Of a DNA stretch of 64,000 bases, positions 1 to 8,439 are shown piece by piece. The notes beneath the pieces were generated by a model. It ran no database searches. It was given only the letters and a program-made list of their open reading frames with translations, and was not told the origin of the DNA. The position numbers and the translations under genes were made by a program. This DNA comes from Streptomyces triculaminicus. Its GTDB lineage: Bacteria > Actinomycetota > Actinomycetes > Streptomycetales > Streptomycetaceae. Location of the stretch: contig NZ_JAFMOF010000006.1 in the NCBI RefSeq assembly GCF_017349075.1, positions 83,554 through 147,553 on the forward strand. The letters are read 5' to 3'. Position 1 is the first letter of the stretch. Each line of letters opens with the position of its first letter.

Positions 1-553
1 CGCAGGACCAGACGACGGCCAGGAGGATGTGCACACCGGCCAGGAGCACGCCTGAAGCGATGTGCGAGGCCCCGGTGGGGATGAACTGCGGGAGCACCGC
101 GACGTAGAAGGCGCCCATCTTCGGGTTGAGGAGATTGGTCACGATCCCTTGCCGCCAGCCGCCGAGCAGGGTGTCGCCGGCGCCTCTTCCGGCCTCGGTC
201 TCGGCTCGGGCCCCGGTCGTGCCCCCGGTCCCCGCTGCCTCCGGGCTCTCACTCGATGCGTGGCGCCAGGTGGCCCACAGCAGCCTGCCGCCCATCCACA
301 CCAGGTATGCGGCTCCGGCCCAACGAAGGATCACGTAGGCGATGTGAGAAGCCGTCAGGAGCGCAGTCACACCGAGCGAGGTGAGCGTGCCCCACACCAG
401 CGTGCCGCTCTGGATGCCGAAGACCACGCCCCAGGCGCGACGCCGGTGCCCGAGCGCGGCGGTGCGCAGGATGAGTGCGGTATCGAGTCCGGGAGTAAGC
501 GTGAGAAGTCCCACGATCAGGGTGAATGTCCCTATCGAGTCCAGAGTGATCAT
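1..553 (-). CDS. LysE/RhtB-family amino-acid exporter, 3' end outside the window
   Basis: Inner-membrane exporter of the LysE/RhtB family, which pumps amino acids or small metabolites out of the cell. The reading frame starts at the ATG read leftward from 553 (MITLDSIGTFTLIVGLLTLT) and is open to the window edge, so the C-terminus is missing. It shows the first hydrophobic helix with the PGLDTALIL segment and the family block TNLLNPKMGAFYVAVLPQF about 140 residues in. A linker rich in Ala, Gly, Glu and Thr separates the first three helices from this block, as in many actinobacterial members. The substrate cannot be told from sequence. Family assignment is secure. Confidence 0.85.
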   Translation of the reverse strand, partial: MITLDSIGTFTLIVGLLTLTPGLDTALILRTAALGHRRRAWGVVFGIQSGTLVWGTLTSLGVTALLTASHIAYVILRWAGAAYLVWMGGRLLWATWRHASSESPEAAGTGGTTGARAETEAGRGAGDTLLGGWRQGIVTNLLNPKMGAFYVAVLPQFIPTGASHIASGVLLAGVHILLAVVWSC

Positions 554-1059
554 GAACGGCCACCTTAGGTCGGCGACCGGATGGCGTCCATATTCCTGCC
601 CGACATCGGGCAGGAATCGCGCCGTTCGCACTTGGTCTTGCGCATCACGCCTCATAGGTGGCATTGCCCGGGGACACCTCATCAAGCGATGAGGTCAGCC
701 CGTTGACCTCAGCCCTCTGGGACGAGGGCGGTCCATGACATCCCGCCGGATCGTCAACGGATCCGCAGCCGGATCGCGGCGACTATGACCGTGCCGCGAG
801 AGACGAATGCTCCCGTGTCTCACCTGGTGGCCCACAGCCCAGAACCCTTTTGAGCGCGCCGGTCGTCCGCACGACTTCGTCCCTGCAGTCGTATCGCGCC
901 TCGTCGAAACCAGAGGGGCGATCGCCTGCCGCACCGCTGACGTTCGCGCGCGGCTCGCCCAGTGAGGGAGCGGCACAGCGGGCGCATGACGCCGAACACC
1001 GCGCGGTGGGTACCGCCCGGGCTGCCGTCGACGTCACCTGAGGAGCCGCCGCGCCGCGC
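554..1059. other. Intergenic stretch without a recognisable gene
   Basis: No frame here gives a protein I recognise. Two overlapping inverted repeats lie upstream of the exporter: ACCTCATC/GATGAGGT (676-683 and 688-695) and TGAGGTCA/TGACCTCA (690-697 and 704-711). They share bases, so only one hairpin could form at a time. They may be operator half-sites; nothing more can be said. Confidence 0.4.
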
Positions 1060-1497
1060 TCAGGACGCCGTCAGGAGGTAGGCGGGCGCCCGCCAGTAGT
1101 CGTACAGCCGGCGCGGTTCGCCGGGAGTGAAGCCGGCCCGCTCCAGGTCCTCCGCCCACCGGGCGATGGGCTGCTCGTGGTGCCGCTGGTGCTCCTCGCT
1201 GCCCAGCAGCCCCAGGAGCACCGGCATCAGGAACCCCTGCGCGACCAGTTGCCGGTCGGGGCCGTACTCCCGGATACCGCGGTCGTAACGGGGACCAGGT
1301 GGCGGAACCGGTCGGGCGCGACAGGCCCACGTTGCCGCCGCCGCGCACGAAGGCGCTCAACGCCTCCGGCTCGGCGTACACGTCCTCGTACTCGTACTCT
1401 CCGGTACGCAGACAGCGCGCGGCCTCGGCGTAGGCGACCTGCGCCTTCGGACCGGCAACGGACGGCGAGGCGTACGAGGCGACCCACCTGCATGGGT
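1060..1497 (-). pseudogene. Remnant of a probable SAM-dependent methyltransferase with internal deletion
   Basis: Two coding-like segments in different frames lie end to end. The upstream one (about 1497-1300) reads AYAEAARCLRTGEYEYEDVY and then FVRGGGNVGL. The downstream one (about 1300-1060) reads YDRGIREYG, then LVAQGFLMPVLLG, then RLYDYWRAPAYLLTAS before the stop. From memory, these resemble the N- and C-terminal parts of one actinobacterial methyltransferase family. The middle, which should hold the SAM-binding glycine motif, is absent, so the gene is inactive. The family name is moderately uncertain; the broken state is clear. Confidence 0.45.
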
Positions 1498-1988
1498 ACC
1501 CGTGCCCGCACAGGACTGGACCGCTTCAGCGTGCCGTCACAGGCCGCCGGGTACACCGCCGCCGATCGTTTTGGCGATCAACGGATCGGCGCGGATCGCC
1601 GCGACATCGTTCTGGAGGACTTGGGGCACCAGAGGCCCGACTTCATGGACGGTGCGGCCACTCAGCGCATCGGCTCGCTCGGAGGTCGGCGCAGCTCTTC
1701 TCGATCATCCACCTCGGCGTCCTCGCCTGCTACTGCGGTGACCGGCTGGTTCACCAGAAGGGCCGGCCCGTACCAGGCGCTTCCGTCGTGGGGAACGGAC
1801 GCCAGGCAACTGCGCGAGCGGCGCCGAACATCGCCCCTGCCCCGGAGCCTGTCCGATGGGTCGGCAACTCGGCGCCCGCGCACGGGAAAGACAGCTCGAC
1901 GGCCCCCACTCCCGGCGATCCGGGCCCCGTTCAGGCGAGGTTGACCGGCCACTGACTGCAGCTCCGGCGCAGAGATACGATCACTCTC
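1498..1988. other. Intergenic stretch with only short coding-like scraps
   Basis: No confident gene. A short minus-strand stretch around 1555-1640 reads NDVAAIRADPLIAKTIGGG before a stop and has good third-position GC. It may be the tail of a decayed gene but is too short to name. Confidence 0.3.
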
Positions 1989-2393
1989 ATGGACGCCCTG
2001 TACCCCCGGCTGCTCGTCGAGGACTTTGACACCGCGGCTCACTTCTGGACCGAAGCGCTCCGCGATCTGCTGGGCATTGAGCCCGTCAAGGTGATACCCG
2101 CTGCCGGCTACGCCAACTGGGACCTGGACGACGAAGCCGTCCTCGTGCTCTATGCGCGCAAAGCCATCGCACAGGTCATCGGCACCGAAAACTTGCCGCC
2201 GGCCGTCCCCGCGCAGGACGTGGCGATGCTCGTCCTGCGCGTCGACAACGTGGAGGAGGCAGCAAGCTGCCTGAGCAGGCACGGCGCGTCGGTCCTCGCC
2301 AAGCCCCAGGACCGCCCCGAGTGGGGCGCCAACCTCCGCACTGCGCATGTGAGGACACCGGACGGCACGCTGGTGGAGCTCCAGTCCTACTAA
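1989..2393 (+). CDS. VOC-family (glyoxalase/bleomycin-resistance fold) protein
   Basis: A 134-residue single-module VOC protein, a family covering metal-dependent dioxygenases, isomerases and drug-binding resistance proteins. The N-terminal beta-alpha unit reads LYPRLLVEDFDTAAHFWTEA. The second half carries LVLRVDNVEEAASCLSRHGA and ends with the usual TPDGTLVELQSY strand, where the Glu is the common metal ligand. Length is normal for a one-domain member that dimerises. The ATG at 1989 fits the family N-terminus. The ligand is unknown. It stands alone and is followed by a hairpin. Confidence 0.85.
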   Translation: MDALYPRLLVEDFDTAAHFWTEALRDLLGIEPVKVIPAAGYANWDLDDEAVLVLYARKAIAQVIGTENLPPAVPAQDVAMLVLRVDNVEEAASCLSRHGASVLAKPQDRPEWGANLRTAHVRTPDGTLVELQSY

Positions 2394-2407
2394 GGACTGT
2401 CCGGCGA

Positions 2408-2447
2408 GTCACCCTCGCAGCCATAGCCGAATCGCGGCGAGGGTGAC
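2408..2447. terminator. Inverted repeat after the VOC gene
   Basis: A perfect 11-bp inverted repeat (GTCACCCTCGC at 2408-2418, complement at 2437-2447) with an 18-nt loop begins 15 nt after the stop codon. There is no T-run, as is common in Streptomyces terminators. It could instead be the end of a decayed IS. Confidence 0.5.
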
Positions 2448-2764
2448 CTGCCGTGGAAGACGTACGCCCATGTGCCAGCCCCCTGTGGGCAGCGCGTCCC
2501 GGGTGGCGCGGACTTCGGCGACTTCCCGCACGGGGCGGTGACGCCGCGGGGCGGCCAAGGCCACGTCGCCGCCTTCGGCCCCGGCCGGGGCGCTCCGGCA
2601 GGACCGGACCCCACTGGGCAGCACAGCCCCACGGCCAGCGTTCACCGGGACGCTTGCAGAAGGCCCCGGCGTTCACGCCAGGGATGAACGCGTCTCCAGG
2701 GCTGCTCTGACGTGCATTTCAAGCCGCTGACAGAATGATCGGCGATATGGCGGCGAGCGCCTCT
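2448..2764. other. Stretch without a recognisable gene
   Basis: Only overlapping low-quality frames are present. The minus-strand frame near 2409-2500 ends in a short basic stretch like the tail of some IS5-type transposases, but this is too weak to call. Confidence 0.3.
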
Positions 2765-3242
2765 TCAGCGGATCGGGCGTAGAACGGCTGTGTAGTTCTC
2801 CCCGCTGTACAGGGATTCGTAGCGGATCTTGAGCGTGAGGCGCCGGTTGATCAAGTCTTCAAGTTCGGCGTGGTTCTGGGGGTCGTAGCTTGGGACGCTC
2901 AACAAGTACTGCTCGCTGTCGGTAGCGATGACCTCGTGCTCATTGAAGGTCACGCATCGCCAGGCGCTCGCGGAGGCGGTCGACACTCGGTGCGTTCCAG
3001 GAGCCGACCACTTCGCCATCGACGGTGAGCGTGCCGTCGACGATGATCGCCGGCCCAAGTCCGGAGTTGATCAGCCGGATACCTGCTCTGCCTCCGGCCG
3101 GCCAGCCCTGGTGCAGTTGGAGTATCGGACGCACCGAGTGGCGGTTGTGCTGTCGCATCGCGCGTGTCTGGTAGACCGAGACGACCAGTGATGCGACAGC
3201 GATCACGACCGCGCATATCGCTGTGACAGTCTCTGCTTTCAT
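2765..3242 (-). pseudogene. Small N-terminally membrane-anchored protein, split by one frameshift
   Basis: The gene starts at 3242 with a single N-terminal membrane helix (MKAETVTAICAVVIAVASLV). A soluble beta-rich part follows, with RLINSGLGPAIIVDGTLTVD, up to about residue 95. Near 2945 the frame changes, and the second frame continues with TFNEHEVIATDSEQYLLSVP to LYSGENYTAVLRPIR at 2765. Joined, the two parts make about 160 residues, and both have good coding character. I recognise no function. It is either a one-base decay product or a sequencing error. Confidence 0.6.
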
Positions 3243-3295
3243 CCCATCCCCCTCGTGAAACCTCCTCGCTCGGGACGATATCCGAACCGATCAAC

Positions 3296-3445
3296 GTGCC
3301 TCAGCCCGGCCCTCGCCGGTTGGCCAGCCGCTGCTACCGAGGAAGGAGCGGCGGTTTCGGTATCCGGGCCGCAGGCCCTCGCCGGACCGGGAGGTCCTGT
3401 GCGGGATCCTGTACGTGCTGCACACCGGAAGCTGCGGCGGCGGCC
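3296..3445 (+). mobile_element. N-terminal fragment of an IS5-family transposase
   Basis: In the frame through 3346 the plus strand reads LLPRKERRFRYPGRRPSPDR and then EVLCGILYVLHTG. This matches the start of IS5-family transposases and closely resembles the intact one in this window (ERRSRYPGRKRHPDR...GILFVLHTG). The similarity stops near 3432 and no catalytic domain follows. Confidence 0.65.
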
Positions 3446-3520
3446 AGCCCGCGAGCGGCCGGGAATCCCGATGGAGCGCGCGTATTGCCCCTTCACGGCC
3501 AGGCTGCGCATCCTGCTGGG

Positions 3521-4384
3521 ATGCGCTTCTCCATCAACATCCCCAACTTCGGTGACTTCGCCGACCCCCGCAACGTCGCGACCGTCGCGACGGCCGCCGA
3601 ACAGGCCGGCTGGGACGGGTTGTTCGTCTGGGATCACGTCCTGCATCGACAACACCGGGGACGTCCGTTCGGAGACCCCTGGATGCTGCTGACCGCGGCC
3701 GCGCTGGCGACCTCCCGGATCCGACTGGGTACCCTGCTGACGCCGGTCCCCCGTTACCATCCACAGCAACTCGCCCGCCAAGTGGCCACCCTGGACCACC
3801 TCAGCGGGGGCCGGGTGATCTTCGCCGCCGGCTTGGGCGGCCCGATCGAGGACGAATACCGCAGCTTCGGCGACGCCGCCGAGCCGCGCCTCCTGGCCGA
3901 GCGGCTGGACGAGGGCCTGGAGCTGTTGAGGCGCTTCTGGTCCGGCGAGCCGGTGAACCACCACGGCCGGCACTATGAGGTCCGGGACGTGACGCTGCAG
4001 CCCGCCACCGTACAGCGGCCCTGTCCGCCGGCGTGGATCGGCGGGTACTGGCCGCGTCGCCCGCCCATGCGGCGGGCAGCGCGGTGGGACGGCGCGGTGC
4101 CGCTCTTCGAGACGGCCCCGCATGGTCACGTACCGGATGCGGCAGAGGTGCGGGATCTGGTCGGCTATGTACGCAAGCACCGTACGGCCGGGGCCGAGCG
4201 TCCCTTCGAGATCGTGCTCGGCGGCGCGACACCGCCGGACGCAGCCAAGGCGAGGGACGTGATCGGTCCGCTGTACGACGCCGGCGCCACCTGGTGGGAC
4301 GAGCGACAGGTACAGACCGGTCCCGACCTGGTCCGCCTGCCGCCAGTACTTCGCCGCATCGAGGTGGGGCCTCCGATGGCCTGA
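3521..4384 (+). CDS. LLM-class flavin-dependent oxidoreductase (luciferase-like)
   Basis: A 287-residue luciferase-like monooxygenase or reductase that uses FMN or F420 to act on small organic substrates. It starts MRFSINIPNFGDFADP, has the GWDGLFVWDH strand, then RIRLGTLLTPVPRYHPQQLA and LDHLSGGRVIFAAGLG, all hallmark segments of the TIM-barrel family. The reading frame stays open upstream, but that part reads the IS remnant out of frame, so I start at the ATG at 3521. Slightly short for the family but apparently complete. The substrate is unknown. Confidence 0.85.
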   Translation: MRFSINIPNFGDFADPRNVATVATAAEQAGWDGLFVWDHVLHRQHRGRPFGDPWMLLTAAALATSRIRLGTLLTPVPRYHPQQLARQVATLDHLSGGRVIFAAGLGGPIEDEYRSFGDAAEPRLLAERLDEGLELLRRFWSGEPVNHHGRHYEVRDVTLQPATVQRPCPPAWIGGYWPRRPPMRRAARWDGAVPLFETAPHGHVPDAAEVRDLVGYVRKHRTAGAERPFEIVLGGATPPDAAKARDVIGPLYDAGATWWDERQVQTGPDLVRLPPVLRRIEVGPPMA

Positions 4385-4414
4385 TAGGCCGTTCGAAGGT
4401 GAGATCGTGGGGAT

Positions 4415-4600
4415 TCACGCGACCCCTGACAGCCAGACGGTGCGCGCGTGCTCGCCGAGATACAGCTCCAGCGAGCGCCTGGTCGATTCCGGAGGCGCGG
4501 GCATGACGGTCATCCTGCCCGAGCGACCCGGGAGCGGACAGAGCAGGTAAGAACTGCCCCGATCCGCTTCTCCCGATCGGCTCGGAACGACTTCGCCGAC
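4415..4600 (-). pseudogene. C-terminal scrap of an unidentified protein
   Basis: On the minus strand a frame with strong third-position GC reads GRMTVMPAPPESTRRSLELY and LGEHARTVWLSGVA before its stop at 4415. No start or domain can be assigned, and it overlaps nothing intact. Probably the tail of a lost gene. Confidence 0.3.
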
Positions 4601-4636
4601 CTTGCCCGGATCGGGGATCGGCACCGAGTCCTCGAA

Positions 4637-4746
4637 GACCGCCACAACGCCACGGCACAGCCGTTCCAGTGGAGGTTCAGCAGCTCCGACCTGGACAATC
4701 TGCCGGCCAGGCTCGACCGGCACACCGCCGAACACCCGGTGACTGC
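4637..4746 (+). mobile_element. C-terminal fragment of an IS630-like transposase
   Basis: The plus strand reads RHNATAQPFQWRFSSSDLDN and then LPARLDRHTAEHP. This is the characteristic tail of the DDE superfamily endonucleases of IS630-type elements in Streptomyces. No upstream DDE domain is present. It ends at the 3' end of the epimerase gene. Confidence 0.6.
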
Positions 4747-4748
4747 GG

Positions 4749-5699
4749 TCAGTGCTGGTTCCGAGCGAGGAAAGCGCGGTACCAGGCGAGCGTGTCGTCC
4801 AGGGTCGTGTCGAGGCCGATCGGCTTGATGCCGAAGGTCTCCTGGATCGCGGTGGAGTCCATCACCTGCGGTTCGGTGTGCTGGTAGAACAGCTCGGCGT
4901 AGGAGCCTATGAACACCTCGTCGAACGGCCCGAAGGGACGCGGCTCGCTCATGATGGTGGTCTTCAGGGGCTGCCCGAGTTTCCGCTCGATCTGCTGGAA
5001 GACCTCGCGGGTGGTCCGGGCGCGGTCGGTGGGCAGGTGCCAGACGCGGCCGTCGCCGTCGGGATGTTCCCCCAGGGTGGCCAGGCCCGCGGCAACGTCG
5101 CGGATGTCGGTGTAGCTGTGCGGCAGGTCGATATCACCCAGGCCCAGTACCTCGGTTCCGGTCAGGGCGCCGGGGAAGACGGCGCCGCCCAGGGTGGAGT
5201 TGAGCACGCCGGGGCCGACAAAGTCCGCCGAGCGGCCGAGAACGACACGGGCGCGGCCATCGCGGTGTGCGGCCAGGTACCGATCGTCGAGGGCGGCTCG
5301 CATCCTGCCTTTGGCACTGGTCGCGTTCCACGGGGTGTCCTCGGTCATGACCTGCCCGTGGGTCTCGCCGTAGGGGTAGAGAGTGTCGAGTACGACCAGG
5401 CGGGCGCCTTCGGCCTCGACCGCGCCGAGCACGGCGTCCTGGATGCGCGGCATCACGTCGATCTGCAGGTGGTAGGCGACGTTGACGCAGTGGTACACGA
5501 CGGCGGCGCCCTTGATGGCGGCCCGGGCGCCCTCGACGGTGCCGACGTCGCCCCGGACACGTGCGACTCCGTTGGGGGTCGCACCGGTCCCGGAGCGGTC
5601 GACGAGACGGACGGCGTGTCCCCGGCGGGCCAGCTCAGCGGCGACGGTGGAGCCGGCCGGCCCGGCGCCCAGGGCGACGTGGAGATCAGGGGCCTTCAT
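4749..5699 (-). CDS. NAD(P)-dependent epimerase/dehydratase-like protein
   Basis: A 316-residue extended short-chain dehydrogenase-like protein. The N-terminus LHVALGAGPAGSTVAAELAR is a modified Rossmann glycine motif. VVYHCVNVAYH, VLDTLYPYGETHG, FVGPGVLNSTLGGAVFPGAL and HSYTDIRDVAAGLATL follow the usual order of NAD-dependent epimerases. A YxxxK pair in the standard place is not obvious, so catalysis may differ. The start at 5699 matches the beginning of the Rossmann fold. It is divergent from a TetR gene, the likely regulator, 104 bp away. Substrate unknown. Confidence 0.8.
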   Translation of the reverse strand: MKAPDLHVALGAGPAGSTVAAELARRGHAVRLVDRSGTGATPNGVARVRGDVGTVEGARAAIKGAAVVYHCVNVAYHLQIDVMPRIQDAVLGAVEAEGARLVVLDTLYPYGETHGQVMTEDTPWNATSAKGRMRAALDDRYLAAHRDGRARVVLGRSADFVGPGVLNSTLGGAVFPGALTGTEVLGLGDIDLPHSYTDIRDVAAGLATLGEHPDGDGRVWHLPTDRARTTREVFQQIERKLGQPLKTTIMSEPRPFGPFDEVFIGSYAELFYQHTEPQVMDSTAIQETFGIKPIGLDTTLDDTLAWYRAFLARNQH

Positions 5700-5726
5700 G
5701 AGGAGTGCCTTTCCGACGCTTCGGGC

Positions 5727-5760
5727 GTTACGATGGATCACAACTGTTAGACACCGTAAC
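5727..5760. promoter_or_regulatory. Candidate operator between epimerase and TetR genes
   Basis: In the 104-bp divergent gap, GTTACG (5727-5732) and CGTAAC (5755-5760) form an inverted repeat, and an inner GTTA...TAAC pair lies at 5747-5760. The position suits TetR control of both genes; it is a prediction only. Confidence 0.45.
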
Positions 5761-5803
5761 TCTTTCGGACGTAGACCGTAAGAGGCAGCACAGGAGGAAC
5801 GTC

Positions 5804-6517
5804 ATGGCCGCCGCGGCATCCAGCCCCCGGGCCCGGTACCGGGAGCAGACCCGCGCCGAGATCAAGAAGATCGCTCTGGCGCAGCTGGCCGATGGCGGAG
5901 CCCCCGCCGTGGCCCTCACCCGCATCGCCAAGGAGGCCGGGCTGACCGGCCCGGCCCTGTACCGGTACTTCGCCAGCCGTGACGACCTCCTCCACAGCCT
6001 GGTCCGGGACGCCTACGACGACATCGCCGCGGCTGTCGGGCACGTGGCCGCCGACCTGCCCGACAGCCCCGCCACAGCCCTGCACCGCCTGGCCGGCGCC
6101 TACCTCGACTGGGCCACCGCCCAACCCCACCGCTACCTGCTGATCCAGGGAAACCCGATCCCCGGCTACGCGGCCCCGCCCGACACGGTGCGCCGCGCCC
6201 GCGCCTGCATGGGACCCTTCGTGAAGGTCTTCGCCACCGGCCGGCCCACCGCCGCGGTCCAGCCGGTCGTCGACGAAATGACCGCCTGGGTACGCCAGGA
6301 CGAAACGGTCGCCGACTGGCTGCGCGAATACGCGGGCCTCACCTCCGACGCCCCGAACGCGGGCTGCGCCCTCGCCGGCCCGGTGCTGGCCTGGTCCCAC
6401 CTGCACGGCACCGTGAGCCTGGAAGTCTCCGGCCAATACTCCGGCATGGGCCACCACGCCCGAACCCTCCTGACGGCCCACATGGACATGCTGGCCACCG
6501 CCTTCCGCCTCCCCTGA
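5804..6517 (+). CDS. TetR-family regulator with WHG-type C-terminal domain
   Basis: A 237-residue transcription repressor. The N-terminal helix-turn-helix (about residues 15-60) reads IKKIALAQLADGGAPAVALT and GLTGPALYRYFASRDDL. The ligand domain ends with the WSHLHGTVSLEVSGQY signature of the WHG-type TetR C-terminal family. The ATG at 5804 follows an AGGAGG ribosome site by a normal spacing, which decides the start over an upstream in-frame codon. It is divergent from the epimerase gene and probably controls it. Confidence 0.9.
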   Translation: MAAAASSPRARYREQTRAEIKKIALAQLADGGAPAVALTRIAKEAGLTGPALYRYFASRDDLLHSLVRDAYDDIAAAVGHVAADLPDSPATALHRLAGAYLDWATAQPHRYLLIQGNPIPGYAAPPDTVRRARACMGPFVKVFATGRPTAAVQPVVDEMTAWVRQDETVADWLREYAGLTSDAPNAGCALAGPVLAWSHLHGTVSLEVSGQYSGMGHHARTLLTAHMDMLATAFRLP

Positions 6518-6600
6518 CTCGCCGCGACTCTCCTGTCCCGGGTGTCGGTGCCGGATGGGCCGCCACGGGCCGGGCGACGGGTCGTCACAGCTCCCCGCCC

Positions 6601-6768
6601 GTGTTCGACGACCCCCACGGCCACCGCCGCAGAATCGTGACCGTCATGGGAATGCTGGTGTGCTTCTTGTGTCTGTGCGTTCTCGCGGTGGACGGCAGCG
6701 TGCTGTACGCCGATCCCAAGGCGCCGGCGATGCGCCCGGCCGAGGCCGTCGGCACGTCCCCCTTGTGA
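6601..6768 (+). CDS. Small membrane protein translationally coupled to the deacetylase
   Basis: A 55-residue frame that begins FDDPHGHRRRIVTVMGMLVC after a GTG and contains one hydrophobic helix (LVCFLCLCVLAVDGSVLY). Its TGA overlaps the ATG of the next gene (TGATG), suggesting coupling. The beginning resembles the N-terminal cytoplasmic and anchor part of actinobacterial deacetylase/glycosyltransferase proteins, so it may be the detached head of a larger, now split gene. No ribosome site is evident. Confidence 0.4.
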   Translation: MFDDPHGHRRRIVTVMGMLVCFLCLCVLAVDGSVLYADPKAPAMRPAEAVGTSPL

Positions 6769-7252
6769 TGAGGGCGGTCTCGCCCCTGGGGCACTGGTGG
6801 GTGCTGGCCGGTGTCCTCACGATGTTCCTGGCGGCCTGGTGCCTGGCGACCTCGATCCTGCGCGGCGTCGGAGAACCCGGCACCACCCAAGTCCGGGAGC
6901 CGGACGGCCTCGTGCCGCATTCCGTCTCAGGCGGCGGACCCGTCGTCGACACCCGAAGCAGCACCCCGATCGGTCTGGACGTGCGCCCGGGCACGGTGGC
7001 GTTCACCTTCGACGACGGGCCGGACCCCACCTTGACCCCACAGGTCCTCCAGCTGCTCGCCGCCGAGCAGGTACCGGCGACGTTCCTCGTCATCGGCCGG
7101 CACGTGGCCGAACACCCCGAGCTGGTCCGGGCACAGACTGCCGCAGGGCACGAAGTCGGCCTGCGCACCTTCGCCCACGCCGACCCGGTCACCGCCCGAA
7201 GCAGCCGACGCGGCCGGCCACCGGATTGCCGCCCCCCGGCGCGGCTGCGCGC
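6768..7252 (+). pseudogene. Truncated polysaccharide deacetylase (NodB fold)
   Basis: The protein starts with a membrane anchor (HWWVLAGVLTMFLAAWCLAT) and enters a NodB catalytic domain: VAFTFDDGPDPTLTPQVLQL, in which the two Asp after TF are the catalytic base and a metal ligand. VPATFLVIGRHVAEHPELV and GHEVGLRTFAHAD follow. The match ends near 7215, about a third of the way into the domain, just before the convergent SDR gene ends at 7253. The later catalytic motifs are missing, so it should be inactive. The frame runs on into sequence antisense to the SDR. Confidence 0.7.
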
Positions 7253-8203
7253 CTACCGGAAACCGAGGTGCGGATCGGTGTCGGCCAGCTCACCGCTGGC
7301 GGCCCACAGGCGAGCGGCGACTGCCGGGTCGGTCATATGGGAGGGGACGGTCTCACACCGTGGTGTGCCACGCAGGCCGAAGACCCTCGGCCCCCACAGC
7401 TGCCCTCCTCGTACTTCCGGGTCGAGGACGGCACGGACGGCGGGCCATGCTCCGGCGTCCTTGCCCTGCACCAGAAGCCCGGTGGGCAGGCCGCGCAGCC
7501 GCTCGCCGGGGGTTGTCACGTGTACCGGCGGGCGGGACGGGGTGAGGGAGTCCAGTGCGCCGCCGGGGTGGGCCACCACACTGAGCACCGTGCTGCCGAC
7601 GCCGCGCAGGCGGCGATCGAGTTCGAAGCCGAAGCACATCTGCGCCAGCTTCGATCGGCCGTAGGTGCGCTTGGGCCGGTAGTCCCGGGCCGATTGCAGA
7701 TCACCCAGGTCCAGTCGCTCGGACCGCGCCGCGAAGCTTCCCACCGTCACGATGCGGCCCGCCGGCGCCGCGGACAGCAAGGGGGCCGGCCACTGGGTGA
7801 GCGCGAAGTGGCCGAGATGGTTGGTGCCGAACATCAGCTCGTGGCCGTCCTCGGTCTCTCGACGCGGCGGGTCGTCGAGCGCGACCCCCGCGTTGTAGAC
7901 CACCGCGTCGAGGTGATCGAGATCCAGACTGTCCACGGCGGTCTTCAGGGACGACAGGTCGGCGAGGTCCAGTTGAAGGTGCCGTACGTTCGCGCCCGCG
8001 ACGTGGGAGCGGATCGAAGCCATGGCGGCGTCGGCCTTCGCGGCGTCCCGGCTGCCGAGTACGACGACGGCGCCGGTGGCGGCGAGCTGCTCCGCCGCGA
8101 AGTAGCCGATCCCGGCGTTACCCCCGGTGATCAGGAAGATCCTCCCCTCGGCGGGCGGCAGCCGGTGAACGTTCCACGTCCGGCGCCGGGATACGGAAGA
8201 CAC
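7253..8203 (-). CDS. Short-chain dehydrogenase/reductase, retinol-dehydrogenase-like
   Basis: A 316-residue NAD(P)H-dependent oxidoreductase of the SDR superfamily. It has the cofactor loop LITGGNAGIG near residue 25, the NAG motif in VVYNAGVALDD, and the catalytic Tyr and Lys in TYGRSKLAQM. The region VVAHPGGALDSLT is the normal segment after the active site. Length is in the range of the retinol-dehydrogenase-like subgroup. The substrate is unknown. It is transcribed toward the truncated deacetylase and was probably left beside it by a deletion. Confidence 0.88.
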   Translation of the reverse strand: MSSVSRRRTWNVHRLPPAEGRIFLITGGNAGIGYFAAEQLAATGAVVVLGSRDAAKADAAMASIRSHVAGANVRHLQLDLADLSSLKTAVDSLDLDHLDAVVYNAGVALDDPPRRETEDGHELMFGTNHLGHFALTQWPAPLLSAAPAGRIVTVGSFAARSERLDLGDLQSARDYRPKRTYGRSKLAQMCFGFELDRRLRGVGSTVLSVVAHPGGALDSLTPSRPPVHVTTPGERLRGLPTGLLVQGKDAGAWPAVRAVLDPEVRGGQLWGPRVFGLRGTPRCETVPSHMTDPAVAARLWAASGELADTDPHLGFR

Positions 8204-8439
8204 GATGACAGGCTCCTCGCGCTCGGGTGCGGCGTGCTCACGAACAGCACTCCCCCAAGGTCGCAGCCTCCACCGACATACCGCCGACAGATCACCGACC
8301 CCTACGGAACTCCGCTCGCCGTCACGCCCACCGGCGGGAACGGCACGCCGTCACCCGGCTCCTGCCGCTGCCGCTGCCGGCCACGGTCCCGTCGATCCGT
8401 GGTCACCGGCCGGTCGGACCGGACGTCCCACCGTGCGAT

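Noticed and set aside
6555..7664. Full-length deacetylase of 369 residues
   Set aside because: The start is out of register with the membrane anchor, and everything after about 7215 is antisense to the SDR gene.
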